Shown in pieces: positions 32,113-40,723 of a DNA stretch of 64,000 nt; within the stretch, counting starts at the first letter, position 1, and each line of letters opens with the position of its first letter. Position numbers and translations under genes: made by a program. This DNA is from Magnetospirillum moscoviense (lineage in GTDB: Bacteria; Pseudomonadota; Alphaproteobacteria; Rhodospirillales; Magnetospirillaceae), in NCBI RefSeq assembly GCF_001650635.1, contig NZ_LWQU01000032.1, forward strand, positions 1-64,000, given 5' to 3'. The notes under the pieces were generated by a model, which had not been told where the DNA came from, did not search any database, and was given only the letters and a program-made list of their open reading frames with translations.

Positions 32113-34060
32113 AGAGCAGTAAATCTTCCCACTCGCGGGTGAAGCGGGCGCTGTCGTTCAGGCGGCTGGCCCGCACCCGGTCGCGCAAGCTTTCCCGCAG
32201 TTCGGCGCGCAAGGGCCGGTCGGCGGCCAGACGGACGGCGCGGGCGACATAATCGTCGGCATCGGCGGCGATGCCGTCGATGAACCCCACTTCCGTCAGC
32301 AAGGAAAGCCCATAGCGGTCCAGGATGCGGCTACCCGGCAGGGTCACCACCGGCACCCCCATCCACAGGGATTCGAAGGTGGTGGTGACGCCGTTATAGG
32401 GCACCGGGTCCAAGGCCACGTCCAAGTCGCCGAAGGCGGCCAGGTGCTCGCCATAGCCGGCGGTCGAGGCCAAGAATTCCAGGCGATCCGGGCCGATGCC
32501 GTGCGCGGCGAAGCCGTCCAGAAGGCGCGGATGGTCGAAGGCCGATTGCACCATACCCTTGACCCGAAGGCGCGAGCCGGGAATGGCGGCCAGCACCCGG
32601 GCGAACAAGGCGATGGATTGGTCCCCGATCTTGGCCAGGGTGTTGAAGCAGCCGAACAGGACGGTCCCGTCATCGGGGCGCAAGGGCCGGCCCGGCACGT
32701 CCAACTCCTCGACAGCGAAATGATAGCTGCAGGGCAGCCGAAAGACCCGCTCGCGATAATCACCCTCGGCGCCGGGCGGCAGGGTGCGGGAATCGGCGAC
32801 CAAGCCGTCCATCGCCGCCATGCCGGTGGTGGTCATCGGCGGCCAGTGCAGATGGATGCGGGCCGGGCGGCGCGCCACCGTCAGCAGGCGGTGACCCTTG
32901 GGGAAACCCAGCCCGTCGATCAGGATGTCCAAGCCGTCGGCGGCGATCAGTTGGGCCAGGTCGGAATCGGACAGCCCCCGGGTCATCCGCACCGTCGCCA
33001 AGGCGCGGAAGCGCTCCAGCCGGCGATGGGCCGGGTCGCCGTCGAAATAGACGATCACCTCGAACCGGCTGCGGTCATGGTGGGCCAGCACGGCCAATTG
33101 GGTGCCGTCCAGGGTGAACAGACCGGCGGCGAGATAGCCGATGCGGATGCGCCCGTCGCTGCCCAAGGCCGGCCGGGCGACCGGGGCCAGGGGATCGGCA
33201 TAGGTCTTGGCCCATGCGGTGGCGACCGCCAGGGTGTCGGCGGCGGAAAACGGCGCCAGATTCATGGCCAGAATGCGGGTGGGCGCAAGATTGGCCGCCG
33301 GCTCCAGCGCCTCGACCCGAGCGTAATCGGCGCAGGATTCGGCGTGCCGGCCCATCTCGGCGTTCAGGTTGGCCTTGTTGCGCCAGGCACCCGCCAGATC
33401 GGGTTGCAGGTCGACCGCGTCCCGATAAGCCGCAAGGGCGGCCGCGCCATCGCCCGCATCGCGCAGGGCATTGCCCAGGTTGAAGCGCAGCAGGGCGTTG
33501 CGGCGATCAAGGGCGATGGCGGACGTCAGCGCCTCGACCGCGCCGGCCGCGTCGCCGCGCTGGGCCCGCAGCACCCCCAGATTGGCCAGGGCGTCACGGT
33601 CCCTGGGGGCCGATTTCACCGTCTCGACCAGGATCGCCTCGGCATCCGCCGATCTGCCGAAAGCGGCGAGTGCCAGGGCGTGATCATTGGCAAGGCCCGA
33701 ATCCTTGGGGGCACGGGCGCGGATTTCGGCGAACAGCGCCAGGGCTTGCGACCCCTGCCCGGCCCGCGCCAGCGCGACGGCCAAGGCGTGGCCGGCGGCC
33801 AGCCGGGCGGGAGCCAACTGGCGAGCCCGCCCCAGAATGGTGACAGCCGCCGGCCATTGCCCCAGCCGGGCCGCCGCCAGCCCCAGGAACAAGCAGGAAT
33901 CGGCGCAGGCCTGGGCGTGGCTGAAGGCGGCCGACAGCATCTGGCTGGCGGCCTGGGCCTCGCCCCGGCCGATCATCGCCTCCAGCCTTTCGGGAAGGCC
34001 GGCCAATCCTGCGCGCCGAACCTTGGCCCGCAAGCCCTTCAGCGCCGCGTCGAAATCCAT
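32099..34060 (-). CDS. TPR-containing O-GlcNAc-transferase-like glycosyltransferase (GT41/SPINDLY)
   Basis: Residues about 30-300 form tandem TPR units (for example ALANLGVLRAQRGDAAGAVEALT, split from ALLRFNLGNALRDAGDGAAALA). Residues about 330-650 match the SPINDLY/OGT catalytic region: IRIGYLAAG, DGLDILIDGLGFPKGHR, TTGMAAMDGLVADS, FGCFNTLAKIGDQSI, and DVALDPVPYNGVTTTFESLWMGVPVVTLPG. Such bacterial enzymes may glycosylate Ser/Thr of proteins such as flagellins; the substrate here is unknown. It converges with trpE. The start at 34060 removes an unrelated 26-residue extension. Confidence 0.85.
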   Translation of the reverse strand: MDFDAALKGLRAKVRRAGLAGLPERLEAMIGRGEAQAASQMLSAAFSHAQACADSCLFLGLAAARLGQWPAAVTILGRARQLAPARLAAGHALAVALARAGQGSQALALFAEIRARAPKDSGLANDHALALAAFGRSADAEAILVETVKSAPRDRDALANLGVLRAQRGDAAGAVEALTSAIALDRRNALLRFNLGNALRDAGDGAAALAAYRDAVDLQPDLAGAWRNKANLNAEMGRHAESCADYARVEALEPAANLAPTRILAMNLAPFSAADTLAVATAWAKTYADPLAPVARPALGSDGRIRIGYLAAGLFTLDGTQLAVLAHHDRSRFEVIVYFDGDPAHRRLERFRALATVRMTRGLSDSDLAQLIAADGLDILIDGLGFPKGHRLLTVARRPARIHLHWPPMTTTGMAAMDGLVADSRTLPPGAEGDYRERVFRLPCSYHFAVEELDVPGRPLRPDDGTVLFGCFNTLAKIGDQSIALFARVLAAIPGSRLRVKGMVQSAFDHPRLLDGFAAHGIGPDRLEFLASTAGYGEHLAAFGDLDVALDPVPYNGVTTTFESLWMGVPVVTLPGSRILDRYGLSLLTEVGFIDGIAADADDYVARAVRLAADRPLRAELRESLRDRVRASRLNDSARFTREWEDLLLSIAG

Positions 34061-34070
34061 AGGCAGCCGA

Positions 34071-34271
34071 TCAGGCCGCGCCCAGGAAGGTGAAACCGGC
34101 CTCGTCGACCGCCTTCTTGACCTGGTCTTCGCTGGCATTCTCGACGGTGACGGCGGCCGAGCCCAGATCGACGGTGACCTTGGCGTCGGGGGCCACGCTC
34201 TTGATCGCCGATTCCACCGAACGGGCGCAGCCGCCGCAGGTCATGCCGGTCACTTTGTAGGTCGCGCTCAT
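34071..34271 (-). CDS. copZ: CopZ/MerP-like copper chaperone
   Basis: This 66-residue heavy-metal-associated domain has the metal loop GMTCGGCARSVESAI near the N-terminus and the beta-alpha-beta pattern ending EAGFTFLGAA. It should carry Cu(I) to the CopA ATPase. It is preceded by a MerR-family promoter almost identical to that of copA, so both should be induced by the CueR-like regulator. A proper AAGGAGCTG ribosome site lies just upstream. Confidence 0.9.
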   Translation of the reverse strand: MSATYKVTGMTCGGCARSVESAIKSVAPDAKVTVDLGSAAVTVENASEDQVKKAVDEAGFTFLGAA

Positions 34272-34312
34272 AAGATCAGCTCCTTTGCTTAGGCTTCGAT
34301 GATGGAAGTTTG

Positions 34313-34335
34313 GACCTTCCAGCGACGGGAAGGTC
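34313..34335 (-). promoter_or_regulatory. CueR-type operator/promoter of copZ
   Basis: GACCTTCC-N7-GGAAGGTC is a perfect dyad. On the minus strand it sits between a -35 TTGACC and a -10-like CAAACT that are 19 bases apart, the overlong spacing diagnostic of MerR-family activation. It overlaps the last codon of the polysaccharide deacetylase gene. Confidence 0.85.
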
Positions 34336-35437
34336 AAGGGGGTGTTTGCGCCTTGACGATGGTGGTGACCGGTACCAGCAGGAAGCCCCGGGCTTCCAGC
34401 CCCGGCAACCAGGCGGCCAGGGCCTCGATGGTGGCATCGTGCGGATGGCCGATGGCGATGGCGGCGCCGAACTTGCGGGCATGGGCCTCGGTCTTGGCCA
34501 GCTGCGCCTTGACCGACGCCACCGATTGCTCGTTATCGAGAAAGACGCTGCGCGCCGCAAACGGCACGCCGTGGCGCTTGGCCAGTTCGGGGGCCACGCT
34601 TTTGTCGGTGGTGACCGAATCCAGGAACAACAGGCCGCGCCTTTTGACCTCTTCCATCACCACCTTCATGCCGGTGCGGTCGGCGGTGAAGCGCGAGCCC
34701 ATATGGTTGTTGATGCCGACGAAGCCCTCGAAGCGATTGAGCCCCCAGGCCAGGCGGCGGCGATTCTCCTCGGGGTGGACGGCGACTTCCAGCACGTCGG
34801 GGCCGGGATCGTAGGATTCGCCCTGGGGCTGCATCGGCACATGGACCATCAGTTCGTGGCCGCGCTTGCGGGCAAGCTGGGTGATCTGCGGCAGGTTCTC
34901 GGCATAGGTCATCCAGGCCAGCGTCAAGGGGGCGCGCAATTCGACCACCTTCTCGCTGCGCTTTCGATCGACCCCCAGATCGTCGATCACCACCGCGATC
35001 ATCGGCTGGCTTCCGGCCTTGGGCGCCGGCACCGCATAACGGACCCAGGCGGGAGCGCCCTGCTCGACCGGCTTGACCGAGGGCTGCGGCAGGATCAGCG
35101 GCACCGAGGCGACCTGTTGGTCGGCCACCTGGCCCGAAGCTTGGTCGGCATCGAAACCGTCATCGGCCGGGCCGCCGGGACGGGCCGGCGGCAGCGGCAC
35201 CAGCGGGATCACCGGCGGCTCGGCGGCAGCGGCCGGTTCCAGCAACGCCTCGCGCCGGGGCGGACGATCGACCGCCATCTCGGCCCGTTCCCAGTCGCGC
35301 GCTTCCTGATCCGGCCGGCTGGCCATGATGCCCAGCCCGACGCCCGCTCCGATGGCGATGCCACCCAGCAGAACCGCCGCCATCAGGGCCAGCACCGCCC
35401 AGGACCGCGACGAACTCGACCGTCGCTTCGGTTCCAT
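34334..35437 (-). CDS. Divergent polysaccharide deacetylase (YibQ/DUF610 family)
   Basis: The 367-residue protein has one N-terminal helix (about residues 12-36), an Ala/Pro-rich linker, and a C-terminal NodB-like fold beginning MIAVVIDDLGVDRKRSE. Typical segments follow: LTLAWMTYAENLPQ, ELMVHVPMQP, GINNHMGSRFTAD, FLDSVTTDKSVA and AIAIGHPHDATIEAL. The natural substrate is unknown; it is probably periplasmic and membrane-anchored. A GTG at 35467 with a somewhat better ribosome site is an alternative start. Tandem 61-base repeats lie directly upstream. Confidence 0.8.
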   Translation of the reverse strand: MEPKRRSSSSRSWAVLALMAAVLLGGIAIGAGVGLGIMASRPDQEARDWERAEMAVDRPPRREALLEPAAAAEPPVIPLVPLPPARPGGPADDGFDADQASGQVADQQVASVPLILPQPSVKPVEQGAPAWVRYAVPAPKAGSQPMIAVVIDDLGVDRKRSEKVVELRAPLTLAWMTYAENLPQITQLARKRGHELMVHVPMQPQGESYDPGPDVLEVAVHPEENRRRLAWGLNRFEGFVGINNHMGSRFTADRTGMKVVMEEVKRRGLLFLDSVTTDKSVAPELAKRHGVPFAARSVFLDNEQSVASVKAQLAKTEAHARKFGAAIAIGHPHDATIEALAAWLPGLEARGFLLVPVTTIVKAQTPP

Positions 35438-35495
35438 CAGCAGCCGCCGGATTTCACGCCGCGACACGAAATTTCGCCTTTCACCACACAATTCA

Positions 35496-35617
35496 ACAGA
35501 TTAGTGGCCTGCCCATCCCAGAAACTCACTTGCGAATTTCTGGGGCAGGACACTAGACAGATTAGTGGCCTGCTCATCCCAGAAATTCACTTGCGAATTT
35601 CTGGGGCAGGACACTAG
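35496..35617. repeat. Tandem 61-base palindromic repeat (two copies)
   Basis: Units 35496-35556 and 35557-35617 are head-to-tail and differ at two positions. Each runs from ACAGATTAGTGGCC to GGACACTAG and contains the stem CCCAGAAATTC / GAATTTCTGGG around six bases (in the first unit one stem base is changed). An inverted single copy lies at 22669-22729. The tandem fills most of the gap between cueR and the deacetylase gene. Confidence 0.9.
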
Positions 35618-35659
35618 ATCGACGCCGGTTATAGCCCGCCGCCCGGCCCCGGCAAAGCC

Positions 35660-36058
35660 TCAATGGCAGCGGGCGTCGGACAGGCCTTCCAGGATCGGGC
35701 AATCGGGGCGGTCGTCGCCCGAACAGCGCTCGACCAGCGCGGTCAGGGTGCGGCGCATCTCTTCCAGTTCGGCGATCTTGGCCTCGACGGCGCGGACATG
35801 GTCCTGCGCAATGGCCCGCACGTCGGCGCTGGCCCGCTCGCGGTCGCGCCACAATGCCAGCAGATCGGCCACATCCTTGACCGAGAAACCCAGCGAGCGG
35901 GCGCGCTGGATGAATCGCAGGGTCTCGACATCGGTCGAGCCGTAATCGCGATAGCCGGCCGCCGTGCGCCCGGCCGGCGGGATCAGGCCGATTTCCTCGT
36001 AATAGCGGATGGTCTTGGCCGGCACGCCCGACCGTTTCGCGACTTGGCCGATATTCAT
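35660..36058 (-). CDS. cueR: CueR-type MerR-family copper regulator
   Basis: The 132-residue protein begins MNIGQVAKRSGVPAKTIRYYEEIGLI, split here as MNIGQVAKRSGV and the winged helix. A dimerisation helix follows, and the effector loop has Cys112 and Cys120 (CSGDDRPDC), the same positions and spacing as Cu(I)-binding CueR. It should twist the 19-base-spacer promoters of copA and copZ when copper rises. Its start overlaps the copA stop by four bases, so copA-cueR is an autoregulated operon. Confidence 0.93.
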   Translation of the reverse strand: MNIGQVAKRSGVPAKTIRYYEEIGLIPPAGRTAAGYRDYGSTDVETLRFIQRARSLGFSVKDVADLLALWRDRERASADVRAIAQDHVRAVEAKIAELEEMRRTLTALVERCSGDDRPDCPILEGLSDARCH

Positions 36059-38247
36059 GGCATCCTCCAGCGGCGCAGCAGCAGGGAATTGGTCACCACC
36101 GACACGCTGGAAAAGGCCATGGCGGCGCCGGCGATGGTCGGCGACAGCAGCCCGGCGGCGGCCAGCGGCAGGGCCAGCAGATTGTAGAAGAAGGCCCAGA
36201 ACAGGTTCTGGCGGATCTTGGCATAAGTCGCCCGCGACAACGAAAAGGCGGCGGGCAGCAGCGCGGGATCGCCCTTGACCAGGGTGATGCCGGCCGCCTG
36301 CATGGCGACGTCGGTGCCCGTGCCCATGGCGATGCCGATATCGGCCGCCGCCAGGGCCGGGGCGTCGTTGACGCCGTCGCCGACCATGGCCACCACATGG
36401 CCATCGGCCTGCAGGCGGTGGATTTCCGCCTCCTTGCCCTCGGGCAGCACCTCGGCCAGCACCATGGAAATGCCGACCTGACCGGCCACCGCGGCGGCCG
36501 CGCGGGCATTGTCGCCGGTCAGCAAGACCGCCTTGACCCCCAGGGAATCGAGCCCGGCCACCGCCGCCCGGGCGCTGGGCTTGACCGGATCGGCCACCGC
36601 CAGCCAACCGGCCAGCCGCCCGTCCAGGGCCACCAGCATGACGGTCCGCCCCAGCTCTTCGTGGGTTCTCATGGCATCATTGGCCGATTGCCAATCCACC
36701 GCCCGCTCGTCCATCAGCCGGGCCGACCCGACCAGTATGGCCCTTCCCTCGACCATGGCCTCGATGCCGCGCCCCGGCAAGGCCTTGAAGGCGGTCACCG
36801 GGGCCAGGTCCAGACCCGTCGCCGCCGCCCGCACGGCACGGGCCAGCGGATGCTCGCTGCCGGCCTGGGCCGAGGCGGCCAGGCGCAGCAATTCGGTCCC
36901 GCCTTCGCTGGCCACCAGGGCCGGGTGGCCCTCGGTCAGGGTGCCGGTCTTGTCGAACACCACCAGATTGGTGTGATGGGCCCGTTCCAGGGCGACGGCG
37001 TCCTTGATCAGGATGCCGTGGCGGGCCGCCACCCCGGTCCCGACCATGATGCCGGTCGGCGTCGCCAGCCCCAGCGCGCAGGGGCAGGCCACCACCAGCA
37101 CGGCGACGGCCGCCGCGAAGCCCTGGCCCGCATCGCCGCCGATCAGCGCCCAACCCAGGAACGACAAAGCCGCGATGGCCACCACCACCGGCACGAAGAT
37201 GGCCGACACCCGGTCCACCAGCTTCTGCACCGGCGCCTTCGAGGCCTGGGCGCCCTGGACCATGCGGATGATGCGCGAGATGGTACTGTCGGCGCCGACC
37301 CGGGTGGCGATGACCCGCAGCAAGCCGTCGCCGTTGATGGCGCCGGCCACCACCGCATCGCCGGTCTGCTTGGAAACCGGCAGGCTTTCGCCGGTGATCA
37401 AGGATTCGTCGGCCTGGCTTTCGCCATCCTGCACGGTGCCATCGACGGGAAAGGCCTCGCCCGGGCGGACCACCACCAGATCGCCGGCGACAACGGCCGA
37501 GGCGGGGATTTCCACCACATGGCCGTCTCGCTCGACGCGGGCGGTGTCGGGGCGCAGCTTCATCAGGGCGCGAATGGCCCCGGCCGCCGAGCGCTTGGCC
37601 CGGGTCTCAAGGATCTTGCCCAACAGGACCAGGGTGACCACCGCCGCCGCGCCCTCGAAATAAAGGTCGCCGTGGCCGCCATGGCCCTGCGTCACCACCC
37701 AGGCCGACATGCCATAGGCCGCCGAGCTGCCCAGCGCCACCAGCACATCCATGTTGCCGGCACCGCCCCTCAGCGAGGCCCAGGCGCCGCGATAGAAGCG
37801 CCAGCCGGCGCCAAATTGCACCGGCGTCGCCAGCAGCCATTGCCAACCGCCGGCCAGCATCCAATCGATTCCGAACGGGGCCAGGATCATCGGCGCCACC
37901 AGCGGCAGGGTCAAAGCCGCCGACACCCAGAACCAGCGCCATTGGTCGGCCAGATCGCGGGCTTGGTCGGCCTCCTCGGCGCTGGTGGGGTCCTCGCCGT
38001 CGGCGATCAGATGGGCGGTGAAGCCGGCCTTCTCGACCGCCACCACCAGTTCGGCGGCGCCGGCCAGACCGATGATGGTGGCCCGTTCGGCGGCAAGGTT
38101 GACACTGGCCGCCTCGACGCCGGGCACGCGGCCCAACACCTTCTCGAGCCGGGTCGAGCATGCGGCGCAGGTCATACCGCCAATCCTGAATTCCAGCGAG
38201 GGCGACAAGGAGGCGGTAAGGGGGGCGGCAAGGGGGCCGGCAGCCAT
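36055..38247 (-). CDS. copA: Cu(I)-exporting P1B-type ATPase
   Basis: The 730-residue protein has one N-terminal HMA domain (GGMTCAACSTRLEKVLG), eight membrane helices, the ion-binding CPC in VVACPCALGLATP, phosphorylation motif DKTGTLTEG, HP in AGSEHPLARAV, hinge MVGDGVNDAPALAAADIGIAMG, and the C-terminal FYNLLALP and MAFSSVSVVTNSLLL motifs that define Cu(I) specificity. It pumps copper to the periplasm. The promoter 40-60 bases upstream has a CueR operator. Confidence 0.95.
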   Translation of the reverse strand: MAAGPLAAPLTASLSPSLEFRIGGMTCAACSTRLEKVLGRVPGVEAASVNLAAERATIIGLAGAAELVVAVEKAGFTAHLIADGEDPTSAEEADQARDLADQWRWFWVSAALTLPLVAPMILAPFGIDWMLAGGWQWLLATPVQFGAGWRFYRGAWASLRGGAGNMDVLVALGSSAAYGMSAWVVTQGHGGHGDLYFEGAAAVVTLVLLGKILETRAKRSAAGAIRALMKLRPDTARVERDGHVVEIPASAVVAGDLVVVRPGEAFPVDGTVQDGESQADESLITGESLPVSKQTGDAVVAGAINGDGLLRVIATRVGADSTISRIIRMVQGAQASKAPVQKLVDRVSAIFVPVVVAIAALSFLGWALIGGDAGQGFAAAVAVLVVACPCALGLATPTGIMVGTGVAARHGILIKDAVALERAHHTNLVVFDKTGTLTEGHPALVASEGGTELLRLAASAQAGSEHPLARAVRAAATGLDLAPVTAFKALPGRGIEAMVEGRAILVGSARLMDERAVDWQSANDAMRTHEELGRTVMLVALDGRLAGWLAVADPVKPSARAAVAGLDSLGVKAVLLTGDNARAAAAVAGQVGISMVLAEVLPEGKEAEIHRLQADGHVVAMVGDGVNDAPALAAADIGIAMGTGTDVAMQAAGITLVKGDPALLPAAFSLSRATYAKIRQNLFWAFFYNLLALPLAAAGLLSPTIAGAAMAFSSVSVVTNSLLLRRWRMP

Positions 38248-38286
38248 GGGCGTGTTCCTTAGAAGCGATCCATGGGAATAAGGATC

Positions 38287-38309
38287 GCCCTTCCAGTCAC
38301 TGGAAGGTC
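38287..38309 (-). promoter_or_regulatory. CueR-type operator/promoter of copA
   Basis: CCTTCCAG-TCA-CTGGAAGG is a perfect dyad. On the minus strand it is bounded by TTGACC and, 19 bases later, by a -10-like GATCCT. The layout is the same as at copZ. Confidence 0.85.
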
Positions 38310-38455
38310 AAGGGCTTTGTTATATGCATATTTTATAGTTATAGGCCATATTTCCACTTCCTTTGCCGGTGGCACACGGCATAATTGATGCAAATGACGA
38401 GATCCGGATGGTTGGGGCAACCGGGCATGGGCATCACCCAAGGGAGGTTTTCTTC

Positions 38456-39340
38456 ATGCCCGATGGCTCCAACGCCTCGCAGGCCAGCGACCGCGCCCAG
38501 TTCGCGCAGGCCGTGGTCGAGCGCCTGACCACCATTCAAACCGAAGTCACCGAAATTGCCGGCAGCGTCGATGAGGTGGCGGTCTTCCTGGAAGACCAGA
38601 TGGGCAAGTTCCAGGCGCTAAGCGCCATCGCCCAGCAAATGGCCGAGGCCATCGACGCCATCAATTCGGCCAGCAAGACCACCGACCAGGTTTCCCGCGA
38701 TGCCGCCGACCGGTCCACCCAGTCGCTGGCCACCGTCGAGACCGCCGTTTCCAGCATTCGCGGCCTGGCCGAATCGGTTCGCGCCATCCAGGCCAGCCTG
38801 GGCGAATTGGACACCCACCTGGCCAGCGTCGGCGCCTCGACCAAGGACATCCAGGACATCGCCCGCCAGACCAACCTTCTGGCCTTGAACGCCACCATCG
38901 AATCCGAGCGGGCCGGCGAGGCCGGCAAGGGCTTCGCGGTGGTTGCCGGCGAGGTCAAGGGCCTGGCCCGCAAGGCCGGCGAGGTCACCCGCACCATCGA
39001 AGGGTCGGTAGAATCGCTGACCGCGTCCATCGCCGACCTGATCGTCGCCACCGGCCAGACCGTGACCAGCGCCGGCCAGGTCAGCACCGGCGTCGGCATT
39101 ATTTCCGAGACCATTAACGGCTTCGGCAACTCCCTGGAGAAGATCCACGGCCGCGTCGAGGAAATCAGCGAAGCCGCCGCCGAAGGCAAGGTCCAGTGCG
39201 AGGACGTGATCGATTACATCGATACCTTCATGATCAGCCTGTCCACCACCGGCGAGACCCTGGGCGAGGCGCGCGAGCGTATTCACCATCTGGTGGGCGA
39301 GGCCACTTCAGCGGTCGAGTTCGCCAACAAGCAGCGTTGA
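38456..39340 (+). CDS. Soluble methyl-accepting chemotaxis-type receptor
   Basis: The 294-residue protein has no membrane segment and no recognisable sensor domain. It is a helical MCP signalling domain with the hairpin tip [17 protein letters not shown] and [21 protein letters not shown] (residues about 138-176). A strong AGGGAGG site sets the start at 38456. Two bacteriohemerythrins follow, converging on it, which suggests that an oxygen or diiron signal could reach this receptor through protein contact. That link is inference. Confidence 0.85.
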   Translation: MPDGSNASQASDRAQFAQAVVERLTTIQTEVTEIAGSVDEVAVFLEDQMGKFQALSAIAQQMAEAIDAINSASKTTDQVSRDAADRSTQSLATVETAVSSIRGLAESVRAIQASLGELDTHLASVGASTKDIQDIARQTNLLALNATIESERAGEAGKGFAVVAGEVKGLARKAGEVTRTIEGSVESLTASIADLIVATGQTVTSAGQVSTGVGIISETINGFGNSLEKIHGRVEEISEAAAEGKVQCEDVIDYIDTFMISLSTTGETLGEARERIHHLVGEATSAVEFANKQR

Positions 39341-39469
39341 TATCTTGGGGCGAAGGTTCGGCGGGCAGTCACCGCGACCGGCCAGGAAAACCCGCGGGCT
39401 CAGCGAGCTTCATGGGCACTCAGTCCCCCGTGCAAAAAGTCCATCGACTGCGCGGAGAGAGGGATTTTT

Positions 39470-39865
39470 TCACGAGCGGCCACTCATGCTGGTGGCCAGT
39501 TTGGTGTCCTCGGTTACCGTGTGGGTCTTGAACCAGCAGACCAGAAACTCCGCCACCTTTATGGCCAACGACGAATCCATCGCCAGGGAATCGTTGTATT
39601 CCCGCAATTCCGCCATCAACGCCTGATGGATGGCGTGGTGTTCGGCCAGTCCGGCATACCCGATGCGGGCCATCATCCGCTCTTCGCTGAAGAAGTGGAA
39701 ATCCGCGTATTTGTAGATTTCCTGGGAGATGGTTCTGAGTGCGCGAGAATCGCGACCACCCTCCGCCTCATCGACGAATTCGCGGATCAGGTCCATGAAG
39801 ACCATGTGCTCATGATCGATCCGCTCGCAGCCGGTGTTATATTCCGGCTTCCACTGCAAATCCAT
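39470..39865 (-). CDS. Bacteriohemerythrin 1
   Basis: This 131-residue hemerythrin has the seven-ligand pattern of a non-heme diiron O2-binding four-helix bundle: RIDHEHMVF, ADFHFFSEERMM, EHHAIHQALM, and a last-helix His with Asp in THTVTEDTKLA. Its start at 39865 follows GGAAAGG. A downstream partner (bacteriohemerythrin 2) lies 128 bases upstream on the same strand. Roles may be O2 delivery, storage or sensing. Confidence 0.88.
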   Translation of the reverse strand: MDLQWKPEYNTGCERIDHEHMVFMDLIREFVDEAEGGRDSRALRTISQEIYKYADFHFFSEERMMARIGYAGLAEHHAIHQALMAELREYNDSLAMDSSLAIKVAEFLVCWFKTHTVTEDTKLATSMSGRS

Positions 39866-39993
39866 GCGACGGCCCTTTCCGGCAGATACCGTGAGTGGCC
39901 CATCCACCCTTGATCAAGGGCGGAATACCCAGATCTCAGGCCAATGGATCAAAAGAATCCTTCGCGGCCTGGGATTGGTGGGCGGCTGTGTCG

Positions 39994-40398
39994 TTACGAC
40001 GCCTTTCCCCGCAGGAATTCGGCGAACTTCATATCGAATCCCAAGATGTGATCGACCAGCCACCCTCGCAGGATCCTGACGAGTTCCGCGTCAACTCCGG
40101 CAGCCCCCATCCTCATCAGTCCGTCGATCATTCTTTCGAGTTGGAAAACCAGATGTTCGTGCTCGTAGATATGGTCGCTCAGCCCGGTATATCCGGCCTT
40201 TTCCATGATCACCTGCTCGGCGGCGAAATGGTGCTTGGTGTACGAGGTCAACTCACCAATAGCGCTCGAAATGGCCTCGGGGCCATGGCTGGTCGAGGCG
40301 AAAATCGCGTTCATGAGGGCGATCAGCGCCTTATGATCATTGTCGATGGCATCGACGCCGGTCAACAGATCATCGGTCCAAGAAATATGCTCGCCCAT
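39994..40398 (-). CDS. Bacteriohemerythrin 2
   Basis: This 134-residue hemerythrin starts MGEHISWTDDLLTGVDAIDNDHKAL. The ligands are visible in DNDH, KHHFAAEQVIM, DHIYEHEHLV and VDHILGFDMKF. A very strong GAGGGGGA site precedes the start at 40398. It is not a close copy of its neighbour, so the pair is not a recent duplication. Confidence 0.88.
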   Translation of the reverse strand: MGEHISWTDDLLTGVDAIDNDHKALIALMNAIFASTSHGPEAISSAIGELTSYTKHHFAAEQVIMEKAGYTGLSDHIYEHEHLVFQLERMIDGLMRMGAAGVDAELVRILRGWLVDHILGFDMKFAEFLRGKAS

Positions 40399-40723
40399 CT
40401 TTTCCCCCTCGTCTAACGGACGTCCGCATCTGCGCCGCCACCGCCAGAGTAATCCTGGCACGACCCGACCGGAAGGCGCAATGGCGTCACGACGGCTTGC
40501 GCCAGGCCGGATTCGCCGCCTGTCCGGAACCTTCCGTCGATGCCTGGATGCGCACCCCATTGGCATCCCCCGAACCCTCTGGAACGATGGACTGAAGGCG
40601 TGTACCCTCGCACCGTCTTTTCCGTCATGCGCTGCCGTGCCGCTTAGAGCCGGGTAATAAACCGGGTAAGATCAGAAGACGGAAGATTAAATATCGTTTT
40701 ATATCAGTTAGTTAGGTGGCTCC
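40399..40723. other. Intergenic region upstream of hemerythrin 2 and trpG
   Basis: The 325 bases hold no convincing gene. The first part is the leader of bacteriohemerythrin 2. The last 50 bases before trpG are AT-rich (near 40680-40715), with TATATC as a possible -10, so a trpGDC promoter is likely here. No trp leader peptide or attenuator hairpin was found. Confidence 0.45.

Noticed and set aside
40399-40723. trp leader/attenuator before trpG
   Set aside because: No short ORF with tandem Trp codons followed by alternative hairpins and a T-run was found.
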